Positions 9,119 to 16,405 of a stretch of 43,310 nt of DNA are shown here, piece by piece. Source of the DNA: Solirubrobacterales bacterium (lineage in GTDB: Bacteria > Actinomycetota > Thermoleophilia > Solirubrobacterales > 70-9); assembly GCA_021323175.1 (NCBI GenBank), contig JAJTCK010000006.1:1-43310 (forward strand). The letters run 5' to 3'. Position numbers and translations under genes: made by a program. Numbering within the stretch: the stretch's first letter is position 1; every line of letters starts with the position of its first letter. The notes beneath the pieces are model-generated. The model did not search any database. It was not told where the DNA came from and was given only the letters and a program-made list of their open reading frames with translations.

Positions 9119-9421
9119 ATGGAGACATTGCAAATCACTGAGACAGTCGGAGCGGAGGCCCGGATCAGAGGCGGCGAATACGAAGACCTTGAAATTCATG
9201 GTCCTGCCGTGTTTCAGCTAGCCGACTCCAACAACGTGCTTGAGGAATGCATCTTTGATCTGGAGCTGGATAAGTCCCTAGTGGGGATTGAAAGGCCGAT
9301 CCGGGGAACCATTGAGATCTCAGGCACGGCGTTCCGCCGCTGCATCTTCAGGAATATCGGCTTCGTCGGCGCGGAAACACTGATCGAACGGCTCAAGGTC
9401 GGGGCAGAGTTCCGCGCATGA
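9119..9421 (+). CDS. Small pentapeptide-like / short beta-helix protein, unknown function
   Basis: 100 residues from ATG 9119 with a purine-rich AGGGGG upstream. The sequence alternates hydrophobic and polar residues with turns like YEDLEIHGPAVFQL, NVLEECIFDLELD and GTAFRRCIFRNIGFVG, in which CIF/CxF steps recur about every 5 or 20 residues as in pentapeptide-repeat or short right-handed beta-helix proteins. No signal peptide or membrane segment, so probably cytosolic. Codon use is less GC-rich at third positions than in neighbouring genes (many ATT, GAA, AAC), which may indicate transfer. No function is assigned. Confidence 0.72.
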   Translation: METLQITETVGAEARIRGGEYEDLEIHGPAVFQLADSNNVLEECIFDLELDKSLVGIERPIRGTIEISGTAFRRCIFRNIGFVGAETLIERLKVGAEFRA

Positions 9422-9564
9422 GCCAGCCGTATCGCTGAAGGCGCGAACCTCCTGACCCTGCGTGACGGCAAACTCGCGCGGGCTGGAACTCGCAGGGCTC
9501 GGACGAAGCCCTTGCAGCCACCGGGCTGTCGACGTAGGCGATGTCGGCAGTCGCTAGCAACTGA

Positions 9565-9757
9565 TTAGCTCTCCTTGACCACCGCGTACACGATTCTCTC
9601 GGCTACGTCGATCACCGGCTCGCCGATGGGCGAGCAGCCCGACGATCTGCAGGAGCACGGTCACCACGAGCACCCATGCCGCGGCGTCGATGAGCGCGGC
9701 CGCGAACTCGTGCCCGGGAGATGCAAGGGTTTCCTTCGTGAACGGTCCGCGCGGCAC
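9565..9757 (-). pseudogene. Frameshifted small membrane protein
   Basis: From GTG 9757 the frame reads VPRGPFTKETLASPGHEF and then a single membrane helix (AAWVLVVTVLLQIVGLLA). At about 9622 the frame becomes Arg-rich nonsense. Shifting frame at the same point gives GEPVIDVAERIVYAVVKES and a TAA at 9565, a natural C-terminal tail. The total length of 193 bases is one more than a multiple of three, so a one-base insertion or two-base deletion explains it. This could be decay or a sequencing error. Divergent from the transporter at 9788 with only 30 bases between them. Confidence 0.55.
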
Positions 9758-9787
9758 CCTTCGTAGCTCTGGGGGACGGTCTCCGGC

Positions 9788-10693
9788 ATGATCGTCGGAC
9801 TCGCCCTCGCCCTCGCCTGCGCGGCGGCGACAAGCGTCTCGTTTCTGCTCAAGCACCGCGGCGCGGTTCTCGCGCCACCCGTGCGGGTCCGGCACCCGCT
9901 GCGGAGCGCGGTCGACCTCTTCGGCTCCAAGTGGTTCGCGGTCGGCTGGGTAGTGGCGGTCGGCGCCTGGTTACTTCACGTCGGCGCGCTCGCCCTGGCG
10001 CCATTGTCGATCGTGCAGGCCGTCCTCTCGGGCGGCCTGGTGTTCCTCGCCGTCTTCGCCGAGCGCTTCTTCGGCTTCCGGCTCGGACGCCGCCAATGGG
10101 CCGGCGTGATCGTTACTGCGGCGGGGCTTGTGGTCATCGGACTGACGTCGGGGCCGGACGACGATCCGCCAGGCTACGCCCTAGCGGCATTAATCGCGAT
10201 CGAGTGTGGCGTCATTGTCGTAAGCGGCGCGGTCGCCGCGATCTCGACCCACCGCCGCGTCTCGCCCGCGGTGCAGGGTCTGCTCCTTGGCGCTGCCGCC
10301 GGGGCGCTGTTCGGCGTCTCCGACATCGCCATCACGTACCTGGCAGACGCTGTTGAAGACGGGGCGCTCAAGCTGATCAGCCCGTGGACCGGGGCGGCTC
10401 TGGTCGCCTCGGTGGGTGCCTTCTATGCCTCGGCCCGTGGACTGCAGCTGGGGCCGGGCGTCGAAGTGATCGCTCTCACCTCGGTCGCGGCCAACCTCAT
10501 CGGGATCGTCGGCGGGATTCTGGTCTTCCGTGACCCGGTCGGCACGGGGGCGCTGGAGATCACCGGGCGGATGCTCGCGTTCTGCCTCGTCGTCGTAGGG
10601 GCGGCTCTGATCCCAGCTCCGGTCCGCGCCACCCACGCATCGTCTGATGCCTCGGGGGAGCCAAGGACGGCGGCCCGGGTGTCGAACCCGTGA
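9788..10693 (+). CDS. EamA/DMT-superfamily membrane permease
   Basis: 301 residues with about nine or ten hydrophobic segments spread over the whole length and two internally similar halves, as in drug/metabolite-transporter (EamA, NIPA-like) permeases. Seen: the N-terminal helix with ATSVSFLLKHRGA, the pore-like PLSIVQAVLSGGLVFLAVFAERFF at about 78-100, and its counterpart VEVIALTSVAANLIGIVGGILVF at about 228-250. The last 30 residues are hydrophilic and probably cytosolic. Start is ATG 9788. Substrate cannot be told from sequence. Stands alone: the downstream 490 bases hold no gene. Confidence 0.85.
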   Translation: MIVGLALALACAAATSVSFLLKHRGAVLAPPVRVRHPLRSAVDLFGSKWFAVGWVVAVGAWLLHVGALALAPLSIVQAVLSGGLVFLAVFAERFFGFRLGRRQWAGVIVTAAGLVVIGLTSGPDDDPPGYALAALIAIECGVIVVSGAVAAISTHRRVSPAVQGLLLGAAAGALFGVSDIAITYLADAVEDGALKLISPWTGAALVASVGAFYASARGLQLGPGVEVIALTSVAANLIGIVGGILVFRDPVGTGALEITGRMLAFCLVVVGAALIPAPVRATHASSDASGEPRTAARVSNP

Positions 10694-11136
10694 AGTACGC
10701 CCGCGCGCACGCCGAGTCGCGTCGGAGCCGCTTTCGCTCCCATGCGCAGAGCCAACGTGACCACTGATGAAACGGTCGCTTCTGCTATCGCGTGAAGCAG
10801 CAGGGTTTGGCCGCTCGCCGAGCTAGCCGTCAAATAGGAGCCTTGGACGAGAAGCAGTACTTCTCGCCCCCCCAATTCGTGCGTCTCCCAGAAATCGCAT
10901 CGGCGGCCCGATTCGTTTCTCGCTACCACCCTCCAAGGGTCCGCGAAGTTCTCCGGCAGTCGGCTGAGGCAGTCTCGCGACTTTGACCCACTCGAAAGCG
11001 ATATCGCGGGCCGCTGAGTGCCGCTCTGCATGGAAAGGAGCGCTCCGGGTCAAGGCGAGTCGCTTGCACACCAAAGGACGACAGTCCTCGGTCGCTTATG
11101 CAGAGCCCCGTCCGGGCGTCGGCGAATGGAAAGGAG
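10694..11136. other. Gene-free intergenic stretch
   Basis: No reading frame here has convincing codon use, a start with ribosome site, or a family motif. The stretch contains repeat copy A (10789-10930). The remainder, including 10931-11136, shows nothing I can name. Confidence 0.6.
10789..10930. repeat. Dispersed intergenic repeat, copy A
   Basis: Copy A aligns with copy B at 11618-11743 in the same direction. Shared blocks are CGCGTGAAG at the left end, TTGGACGA about 55 bases on, and a highly similar core of about 50 bases (10879-10930) containing TCGCATCGGCGGCCCGATTC and ending CTCGCTACCACC. The core holds the small inverted repeat ATCGG-cggc-CCGAT. The intervening bases are diverged, so this is an old duplication or a constrained RNA/DNA element. 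Confidence 0.7.
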
Positions 11137-11160
11137 AAGCGCCCCCGATTGGGGGCGCTT
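11137..11160 (-). terminator. Perfect 10-bp stem hairpin downstream of the 11183-11461 gene
   Basis: AAGCGCCCCC-GATT-GGGGGCGCTT is a perfect inverted repeat with a 4-base loop, 22 bases past the stop codon of the minus-strand gene. On the minus strand it is followed by CTCCTTTCC, a weak pyrimidine tract. Likely a transcription terminator. Confidence 0.7.
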
Positions 11161-11182
11161 CGGGCGCCGCTCGGAAGCCTTG

Positions 11183-11461
11183 CTACGCGCCTGCCGCGGC
11201 AGCCTCCGGAAGGCCCATCGCGCGCTCCGTGTCGACCTCGAAGTACGTGTTCTCACTCACGCCGGCGGTAGCCGAATCGAGGTAATCGCGGAGCGTGTCG
11301 ATCGAGTCCGCCTCCCATAGGCAGGCGGCCACCGACTCGTCCGTAGACGGGAAGAACTGCCGCCCCTGGACACCAGGCGGCCCCCCTCCGACAACCTCCT
11401 CGGCGTCCATCGAAAAGAACTTCTTCGGATCGGTGATCTGGTGCTGCACGACGATATGCAT
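11183..11461 (-). CDS. Small conserved protein, probably ferredoxin-like alpha/beta barrel
   Basis: 92 residues from ATG 11461, picked because GGAGGTG lies at the right spacing; the longer frame from 11530 has no such site. The sequence starts MHIVVQHQITDPKKFF, then has GVQGRQFFPSTDESVAACLWEA, an amphipathic helix (SIDTLRDYLDSATAG) and NTYFEVDTERAMGL. This strand-helix-strand-strand-helix-strand order resembles dimeric alpha/beta-barrel or DUF4242-like proteins. Cytosolic, no cofactor motif visible. Single-gene unit: own ribosome site upstream and hairpin terminator downstream. It lies between the two copies of the intergenic repeat. Role unknown. Confidence 0.82.
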   Translation of the reverse strand: MHIVVQHQITDPKKFFSMDAEEVVGGGPPGVQGRQFFPSTDESVAACLWEADSIDTLRDYLDSATAGVSENTYFEVDTERAMGLPEAAAAGA

Positions 11462-11617
11462 AGCCACCTCCGTTGAATCGGATACGCCGACTCTACCCCT
11501 GCTGTATCCGGATGCAAGGGAGCGCGACACGACTCGACTGGGTCAGAGCGCGCTTCCGCCTCCCTCACCCCCGAGGCAGCGCTCTCCTCGGGGAAGGGAA
11601 TCGACCGCTGCTCCCTT

Positions 11618-11743
11618 CGCGTGAAGGCGGAAAGTCTCAGTCGCCAGGAAAGAGCCGGCTTGGACGAAAGGCGGTAGTCCGGACGCCTTGCCTGTGCGTC
11701 CCCAAGATCGCATCGGCGGCCCGATTCGTCTCTCGCTACCACC
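11618..11743. repeat. Dispersed intergenic repeat, copy B
   Basis: Direct-orientation partner of copy A, about 830 bases away. The core at 11694-11743 differs from copy A by a few substitutions and a 2-base length change. Some similarity continues past the core (TCCGCxAAG, CTCGGCA), so the unit may reach about 11772. Confidence 0.7.
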
Positions 11744-11888
11744 GCGCGCGTATCCGCAAGACCACTCGGCACCCCAACTAGGAATCAGCGCTCTGGGTCA
11801 TGCGAACCCGACGCCGCAGCCCCCTTTTTCTCGCGAAGAGGCAACCGGCGGTTTGCTGGCGCTGCTGATTCCAAGTCGACCCTCCCTA

Positions 11889-11916
11889 TAGCCGCTTTTC
11901 GTCCAAAGCGGCTATT
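11889..11916 (-). terminator. Hairpin downstream of the TetR gene
   Basis: ATAGCCGCTTT-tcgtcc-AAAGCGGCTAT is a perfect 11-bp inverted repeat with a 6-base loop, about 70 bases past the TetR stop. It lacks a long T tract on either strand. Probably the end of the membrane-protein/TetR transcript. Confidence 0.6.
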
Positions 11917-11984
11917 TCGCTTCGCATGGAAAGCGTCGGTGGGCCGGTGCAGCGAGCTTTCTAGAGCCTCGCCGGATCGCAGTT

Positions 11985-12626
11985 CTAGCCGGCCGGATCG
12001 ACCATCGGCCCGAACAGCCCGTCGTAGAGTGAAACGTAGAGGTCGAGCGGCACGGCATCGGGATCGACCAGGTGCTGCACCGCGAGCCCGATGTCCAGGG
12101 CGATCATTGCCGTCGCGAGCTGCTCGTGAGGTAACGGCGGCTTACGCCCCAGCTGCTCGAATTGGACCTCGCTCTGGGCCGCGAGCAGCGAGCGGTTGCC
12201 GCTCCAGAAGGTCGCCGCCAGCTTTCGGAAGTCCTCGTCCCGCGCGGCCTTCGTCAGGCACTCGAGCCAGAGGCGGAAGAGCCAGCGGCCTTCCTCGTGG
12301 CCCTGCGCGTCGCGGAGCATCGCCGCGCCGCGGACCAGCCGCTCCCGCGGGGTACCGCCCGATTCCTCAACCCGATCGAGCATCCGGCGGTAGCCGCGAT
12401 AGATGCGCTCGTGCAGAAGCTCGACGAAGAGCTGGTCCTTGCTCTCGAAGTTGGAGTAGAAGGCGCCGCGCGTGAAGCCGGCCTCGGCCGAGATCTCCTC
12501 GACGCTCGACCCCTCGAGGCCGCGGCGCAGGAAGACCCGCTCCGCCGCCTCGAGCAGCTGCTCGCGGGTTTCGGCCTGCTTCTCCTTCCGCGACAGTCGC
12601 TTCGGTGGGCTTAGGGCCCGCGGCAT
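11985..12626 (-). CDS. TetR-family transcriptional regulator
   Basis: 213 residues. The N-terminal helix-turn-helix is clear: REQLLEAAERVFLRRGLEGSSVEEISAEAGFTRGAFYSNFESKDQLF at about residues 21-67, with the family hallmark GAFYSNF. The C-terminal ligand half (about 80-213) is helical and variable, so the inducer cannot be named. The ATG at 12626 follows GCGAGGACG and lies 9 bases after the stop of the membrane protein upstream, so the two form an operon. A 26-bp palindrome in front of the operon (13100-13125) is the likely operator, giving autoregulation by repression, the usual TetR arrangement. Confidence 0.93.
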   Translation of the reverse strand: MPRALSPPKRLSRKEKQAETREQLLEAAERVFLRRGLEGSSVEEISAEAGFTRGAFYSNFESKDQLFVELLHERIYRGYRRMLDRVEESGGTPRERLVRGAAMLRDAQGHEEGRWLFRLWLECLTKAARDEDFRKLAATFWSGNRSLLAAQSEVQFEQLGRKPPLPHEQLATAMIALDIGLAVQHLVDPDAVPLDLYVSLYDGLFGPMVDPAG

Positions 12627-12635
12627 CGTCCTCGC

Positions 12636-13079
12636 TCAGATCAGGGGCTGGTTGGGCAGGGGCGATCCTGCAAAGAAGAAGAACCAGACCTCGAACGCGA
12701 CGATGCCGAGCACCGCACTGATGATGAACAGGCGCTCGACCGGGTCGCTCTTGTGGTCGCCGGGGCGGTAGGGCTCGTCTCGGAAGCTCCGGTTCCACGA
12801 CATGCGGCGGACCTTGCGCTTCCGCTCCTCCTCGCCGACCCAGCGGGGCCGGGCCGTGAGCGCTATCAGCAGCGCGGCCCAGTAGGTGACGAGGATGCCC
12901 GTCGTGATGAATAGCGCCAGCGCGACGTTGATGTCCGGGTCGCTGCCGGCGAGCTTCGAGGCGACGAAGACCCAGAACAGCGGCACTCCGAGACAGAGCA
13001 GCGGGACGAAGATAAGTATGAGCGCGATAGCTCCGGTCCCGCGAGCGGCTCCCAGAGCCGTGTGCTTGATGGCGTTCAT
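12636..13079 (-). CDS. Three-helix membrane protein with C-terminal FEVWFFFFAGSPLPN motif
   Basis: 147 residues from ATG 13079 with GTGGAG just upstream. Hydrophobic segments at about residues 15-40 (GAIALILIFVPLLCLGVPLFWVFVASKL), 52-72 and 115-138, separated by a basic loop (RPRWVGEEERKRKVRRMSWNRSF) that should be cytosolic. The last helix ends AFEVWFFFFAGSPLPN. The protein at 16383-16826 ends almost identically (AFEVWFFFFAGSSLPNA) and has the same helix-basic loop-helix plan, so the two are paralogs. First gene of the operon with the TetR regulator, which probably represses it. Function unknown. Confidence 0.82.
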   Translation of the reverse strand: MNAIKHTALGAARGTGAIALILIFVPLLCLGVPLFWVFVASKLAGSDPDINVALALFITTGILVTYWAALLIALTARPRWVGEEERKRKVRRMSWNRSFRDEPYRPGDHKSDPVERLFIISAVLGIVAFEVWFFFFAGSPLPNQPLI

Positions 13080-13099
13080 GGGACTCTCCACTTTGAATT

Positions 13100-13125
13100 C
13101 AGTCCTGTATTTGTATACAAGACTG
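13100..13125. promoter_or_regulatory. 26-bp near-perfect palindrome, probable TetR operator
   Basis: CAGTCCTGTAT-ttgt-ATACAAGACTG: the arms match at 10 of 11 positions, and an exact inner palindrome TTGTATACAA lies within it. It sits 21 bases upstream of the membrane-protein start, covering the AT-rich part of the leader where the promoter must be. The half-site TGTAT recurs a third time just outside (CTGTATC). Assignment to the operon's TetR protein is inferred from position. Confidence 0.7.
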
Positions 13126-13293
13126 TATCTGAAAGCTTGGACTCGCCGCAGATCCCTCTCATGTAGGGCTCCGGACGTAGCTGGTGCGCCACTCGTGCGC
13201 CAGTCAGACACCGAAACAACCGGAAACAACCGGAGCCAATCGGAACGGATTTCGCTTGCCCATGCGGTTTTCCGCTTAGTCGTGCGGAGCAAC

Positions 13294-13692
13294 CTAGATG
13301 TAGTACATGCCGGCGCCGGACTCCTGGGACTCGCGGCGGGCGATTTCGGCGATGGTGTTCGAGCGGAAGGTCTCGCGCAGGGCCTCGACCCCGTCCGCCC
13401 AGATTCCGCCCGCCTCCTTGCCCTCCTCGCCGACCACGCCGTCGAGCGCCTGGACGACCTCGAGGACGGTGATCTCCCCGGCAGGGCGGGCGAGCGTGTA
13501 CCCGCCCTTCGCTCCCCGGTGGCTCGTCAGGATCCCCGCCCGCCGGAGAGTCGAGAACAGCTGCTCGAGGAACTGGACCGGCATGCCCCGCCGCTCGGCG
13601 ATCTGCCCGATGGGGATCGGGTCCGATCCGGAGCGGGCGAGCTCAGCCAGCGCCACCACCGCGTAACGTGATTTGGAGGTGATCGAGATCAA
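13294..13692 (-). CDS. Rrf2-family transcriptional regulator lacking iron-sulfur cysteines (CymR-like)
   Basis: 132 residues from TTG 13692, with AGAAGGGGG at the correct spacing. The winged helix is typical: SKSRYAVVALAELARS, IGQIAERRGMPVQFLEQLFSTLRRAGIL, then the wing SHRGAKGGYTLARPAGEITVLEVVQALDG. The linker region, where IscR, NsrR and RirA carry three cysteines, has none, so it cannot hold that cluster. Cysteine-free Rrf2 proteins include CymR, a sensor of O-acetylserine through CysK. A CysK target is therefore plausible, and a motif near its start resembles one upstream of cysK at 6923-6938. Divergent from the VanZ gene. Confidence 0.88.
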   Translation of the reverse strand: MISITSKSRYAVVALAELARSGSDPIPIGQIAERRGMPVQFLEQLFSTLRRAGILTSHRGAKGGYTLARPAGEITVLEVVQALDGVVGEEGKEAGGIWADGVEALRETFRSNTIAEIARRESQESGAGMYYI

Positions 13693-13734
13693 TTTCCCCC
13701 TTCTAACAGGTCGGTCGGCGGCCGTGGGCGGCGC

Positions 13735-14115
13735 GTGACCGCAGCCCTCCCCCGCCCCGTGCTCCGGGCGCTCGCGCCACTGGCGATGATGGGCGCGATC
13801 TTCTATTTCTCGGCCCAGCCGTTCGAGGGCCCGGAGCTGGCCTGGTGGGAGGTCGCGATCCGCAAGCTCGGTCACGTCGCGGGCTACGCGGTCCTTACCT
13901 TCCTCTGGTGGTGGGCCCTGGTCGGCAGGGCGGATCACCCCCTGGCGATCGCCGCGGTTATCTCGCTTCTATACGCCGCGAGCGACGAGTATCACCAGAC
14001 CTTCACCGAGAATCGCAACGGCTCCCCGCTCGACGTCGGCATCGACGCGATCGGGATCGCCTTGGCGTGCGGCGTCGTCAGCTGGCGCTGGCCGGGCCCG
14101 CCGGAGTCCGGCTAG
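13735..14115 (+). CDS. VanZ-family membrane protein
   Basis: 126 residues from GTG 13735. Four hydrophobic segments; the VanZ-family signature is visible as IFYFSAQPFEGPE, the KLGHVAGYAVLTFL helix, and YAASDEYHQTFTENRNGSPLDVGIDAIG, where the Asp/Glu/His cluster faces the membrane surface. VanZ in enterococci gives low-level teicoplanin resistance; most relatives, like this short one, have no proven role. Lies 42 bases from the divergent Rrf2 gene and converges on gltX, with stop codons 9 bases apart. Confidence 0.87.
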   Translation: MTAALPRPVLRALAPLAMMGAIFYFSAQPFEGPELAWWEVAIRKLGHVAGYAVLTFLWWWALVGRADHPLAIAAVISLLYAASDEYHQTFTENRNGSPLDVGIDAIGIALACGVVSWRWPGPPESG

Positions 14116-14124
14116 GTCCAGCCC

Positions 14125-15519
14125 TCAGCCATTACGTCGAGCCTTTCGGTCTCTGTCCAGCGCCCGCCTCATGCGCCTGAGGGCGGCCTCCCGCCCGAGC
14201 GCGGCGAGGGATTCGAAGATGCCCGGGGAAACCGTGCCGCCCGTGATCGCCACGCGTATCGGCTGGTAGAGCTTGCCGGGCTTCACGTCGCGCTCCGCGA
14301 GCACACTCGCGAGGGCACGCTCGATCTGGCCGGGCTCGAACGGGTCGACCCCACTCAGCGCCGCGTGCGCCTCCTCAAGCAGGGGAAACGCGCCGTCCTT
14401 CATCACCTTCCTCCAGGCCTTCTCGTCCGTGACGGGCTCCTCGAACAGGAATGCGACGAGTGGCCAGACCTCGTTCAGCGTCTGAGCCTTGTCTTGGACG
14501 ATCGAGCAGGCCGCGCGCAGCCGCTCGTCGGGCTCGCGTCCGAGGTGCCGTGCCACCACCGCGGTGTACTCGTCGAGCGCCATCTCCCGCATGAAGCGGC
14601 CGTTCAGCCAGCGCAGCTTCTGCTCGTCGAAGATCGCGCTCGAGCGCCCCACGTCGCTGACGTCGAAGCGCTCGATCAGCTGCTCGGTGCTCATCACCGT
14701 CGTGTCATCGCCGGTGCCCCAGCCGAGCAGCGCCAGGTAGTTCCGAACCGCGGCCGGCAGGTAGCCACGCTCGCGCAGCTCCTGGACGCTGGCGGCGCCA
14801 TTGCGCTTGGAAAGCTTCTTGCCGTCCGGCCCGTGGAGCAGCGGCAGGTGCGCGTAGCGCGGCGGCTCGACGCCCATCGCCTCCATCACCAGCAGCTGCT
14901 TGGGCGTGTTCGACAGGTGGTCGTCGCCGCGGATCACGTCGGTGATGCCCATGTCCGCGTCGTCGACCGCGACGGCGAAGTTGTAGAGGACCGAGCCGTC
15001 ACCGCGCGCGATCACGAAGTCGTCGGCGGCCGCGTTCGGAAAGCGGACCTCGCCGCGGATCAGGTCCTGGACGATGGTGTCCCCGTCATCGGGCACCCGG
15101 AGCCTCACCGCCGCGCCGGGGTCGTCGCTTGCCTCGCCGCGGTAGCCACGATCGGCACCGTGCCGGTCCTTCCACGCCTTCACGTCCTGGGAGGTGGCGG
15201 GATCGCGGTAGGCGGCGCCGCTTGCCAGCAGCGACCCGAGCACCTCGACGTGGCGATCGCCCCGCTCGTACTGGCTCTTCGGGCCCTCGTCCCACTCAAG
15301 CTCCAGCCAGCGCAGCGCGTCCAGGATCTGCTCGACGTTGTCCGGGGTGGACCGCTCCCGGTCGGTGTCCTCAATCCGGAGGATCATCGCGCCGCCGTCG
15401 TGGCGAGCCTGGAGCCAGTTGTACAGTGCCGTCCGCGCGCCGCCGATGTGCAGCAGCCCCGTCGGGGACGGCGCGAACCTCACGCGAACCTTCTCATCTC
15501 TCTCTGAATCGTCACTCAT
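14125..15519 (-). CDS. gltX: Glutamyl-tRNA synthetase
   Basis: 464 residues from ATG 15519. Attaches glutamate to tRNA-Glu (and to tRNA-Gln in organisms that use the transamidation route). Class I catalytic motifs: FAPSPTGLLHIGGART (HIGH-type HIGG at 24-27) and the KMSKS-type KLSKR at 235-239, with DDHLSNTPKQ between them. The C-terminal helical anticodon-binding half is complete (LNEVWPLVAFLFEE, LYQPIRVAITG). A longer frame opens at 15717, but its first 66 residues are antisense to nfo and unlike any GltX, so I reject it. No Shine-Dalgarno is visible. The start codon overlaps that of the divergent nfo gene. Confidence 0.95.
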   Translation of the reverse strand: MSDDSERDEKVRVRFAPSPTGLLHIGGARTALYNWLQARHDGGAMILRIEDTDRERSTPDNVEQILDALRWLELEWDEGPKSQYERGDRHVEVLGSLLASGAAYRDPATSQDVKAWKDRHGADRGYRGEASDDPGAAVRLRVPDDGDTIVQDLIRGEVRFPNAAADDFVIARGDGSVLYNFAVAVDDADMGITDVIRGDDHLSNTPKQLLVMEAMGVEPPRYAHLPLLHGPDGKKLSKRNGAASVQELRERGYLPAAVRNYLALLGWGTGDDTTVMSTEQLIERFDVSDVGRSSAIFDEQKLRWLNGRFMREMALDEYTAVVARHLGREPDERLRAACSIVQDKAQTLNEVWPLVAFLFEEPVTDEKAWRKVMKDGAFPLLEEAHAALSGVDPFEPGQIERALASVLAERDVKPGKLYQPIRVAITGGTVSPGIFESLAALGREAALRRMRRALDRDRKARRNG

Positions 15520-16405
15520 GCTGATCGGCGCCCATGTTTCCACCAGCGGCGGCCTGCTGAAGGTATTGGAGCGGGCCGAGGACACACGCTCGGACGCCAT
15601 CCAGCTGTTCAACCAGAGCCCGCGGATGTGGAGGCCGACGAAGTACACCGCAGCCGACTTCGCCGAGTTCAGGAAGGCCCTCCCAGGCTCCCGGCTCAGC
15701 GCCGTGATGATCCACATGATCTACCTGGTCAACCCCGCGACCGATGACGCGGAGATGAGGAGGAAGAGCCTTGACTCCCTGATCCATGCGCTGCGGGTCG
15801 GCGACGGGATCGGCGCGATTGGAGTCGTCGTCCATCCGGGCGCCCTCAAGGCCGACTCGCGGACGAACGCCAAGAAGCGCGCGATCAAGCTGCTGAAGGA
15901 GGCCCTGGCCGAGTCGGAGTCCTGCCCGATCCTCTACGAGAACACCGCCGGCTCGCCGCAGCTCCTGGGACTCGACTTCGACGAGACGGCGGAGCTGATC
16001 GAGAAGACGGGCGGCCCGAAGCGCCTGGGTCTCTGCATCGACTCCTGCCACCTTCACGCGACCGGCTACGACGTCCGGACACCCGAGGGCGTCGCCGAGA
16101 TCGCCGACGAGATCGAGGCCAAGATCGGCCTGGACCAGCTGCGCGCCATCCACCTGAACGACTCTCGCGACGCGCGCGGTTCCAACCGAGACCGGCACGC
16201 CGCGATCGGCAAGGGCGAGATCGGCCGCAAGGGCTTTCGCGCCTTCCTGAGCGAGCCTCGCTTCGAGGGGATCCCCGCCGTCTCCGAGACTCCGGGGCTC
16301 GGCGGGAAGGGACCCGACAGGCCCGAGGTCGTCCTGCTGCGTCGCCTGCGCCGCGAGGGCCTCCAGGCGCGACAATCAGGGAGTGGAAGCGGCAAGCCCT
16401 CCTGA
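15518..16405 (+). CDS. nfo: Endonuclease IV, apurinic/apyrimidinic-site endonuclease
   Basis: 295 residues from ATG 15518; the family start MxIGAHVSTSGG fixes it. Cleaves the backbone 5' of abasic sites in base excision repair, using three metal ions. All nine expected ligands are present: H66, H106, E141, D175, H178, H212, D225, H227 and E257. Motifs: VVVHPGA, ILYENTAG, LCIDSCHLHATGYD, IHLNDS, DRHAAIGKGEIG, AVSETPG. The tail (about 274-295, REGLQARQSGSGSGKPS) is longer than usual and its coding region overlaps the start of the next gene by 23 bases, implying coupling. Confidence 0.96.
   Translation: MLIGAHVSTSGGLLKVLERAEDTRSDAIQLFNQSPRMWRPTKYTAADFAEFRKALPGSRLSAVMIHMIYLVNPATDDAEMRRKSLDSLIHALRVGDGIGAIGVVVHPGALKADSRTNAKKRAIKLLKEALAESESCPILYENTAGSPQLLGLDFDETAELIEKTGGPKRLGLCIDSCHLHATGYDVRTPEGVAEIADEIEAKIGLDQLRAIHLNDSRDARGSNRDRHAAIGKGEIGRKGFRAFLSEPRFEGIPAVSETPGLGGKGPDRPEVVLLRRLRREGLQARQSGSGSGKPS

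Larger units (their letters stand above)
11462..11984. other. Gene-free intergenic stretch
   Basis: No supported gene. It contains repeat copy B (11618-11743) and the hairpin at 11889-11916. The rest is moderately GC-rich sequence with T runs near 11823-11829 and nothing recognisable. Confidence 0.6.

Noticed and set aside
10423-11772. Two minus-strand reading frames with a similar VVARxESGRRCD phrase
   Set aside because: The similarity comes from the intergenic repeat they cross; neither has a proper start or a coherent fold.
14365-15507. 380-residue plus-strand reading frame
   Set aside because: Antisense to gltX, whose motifs are complete on the minus strand.
15520-15717. Extended N-terminus of gltX
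   Set aside because: The 66 extra residues are antisense to nfo, lack any GltX similarity, and the ATG at 15519 precedes the conserved RFAPSPTG closely.
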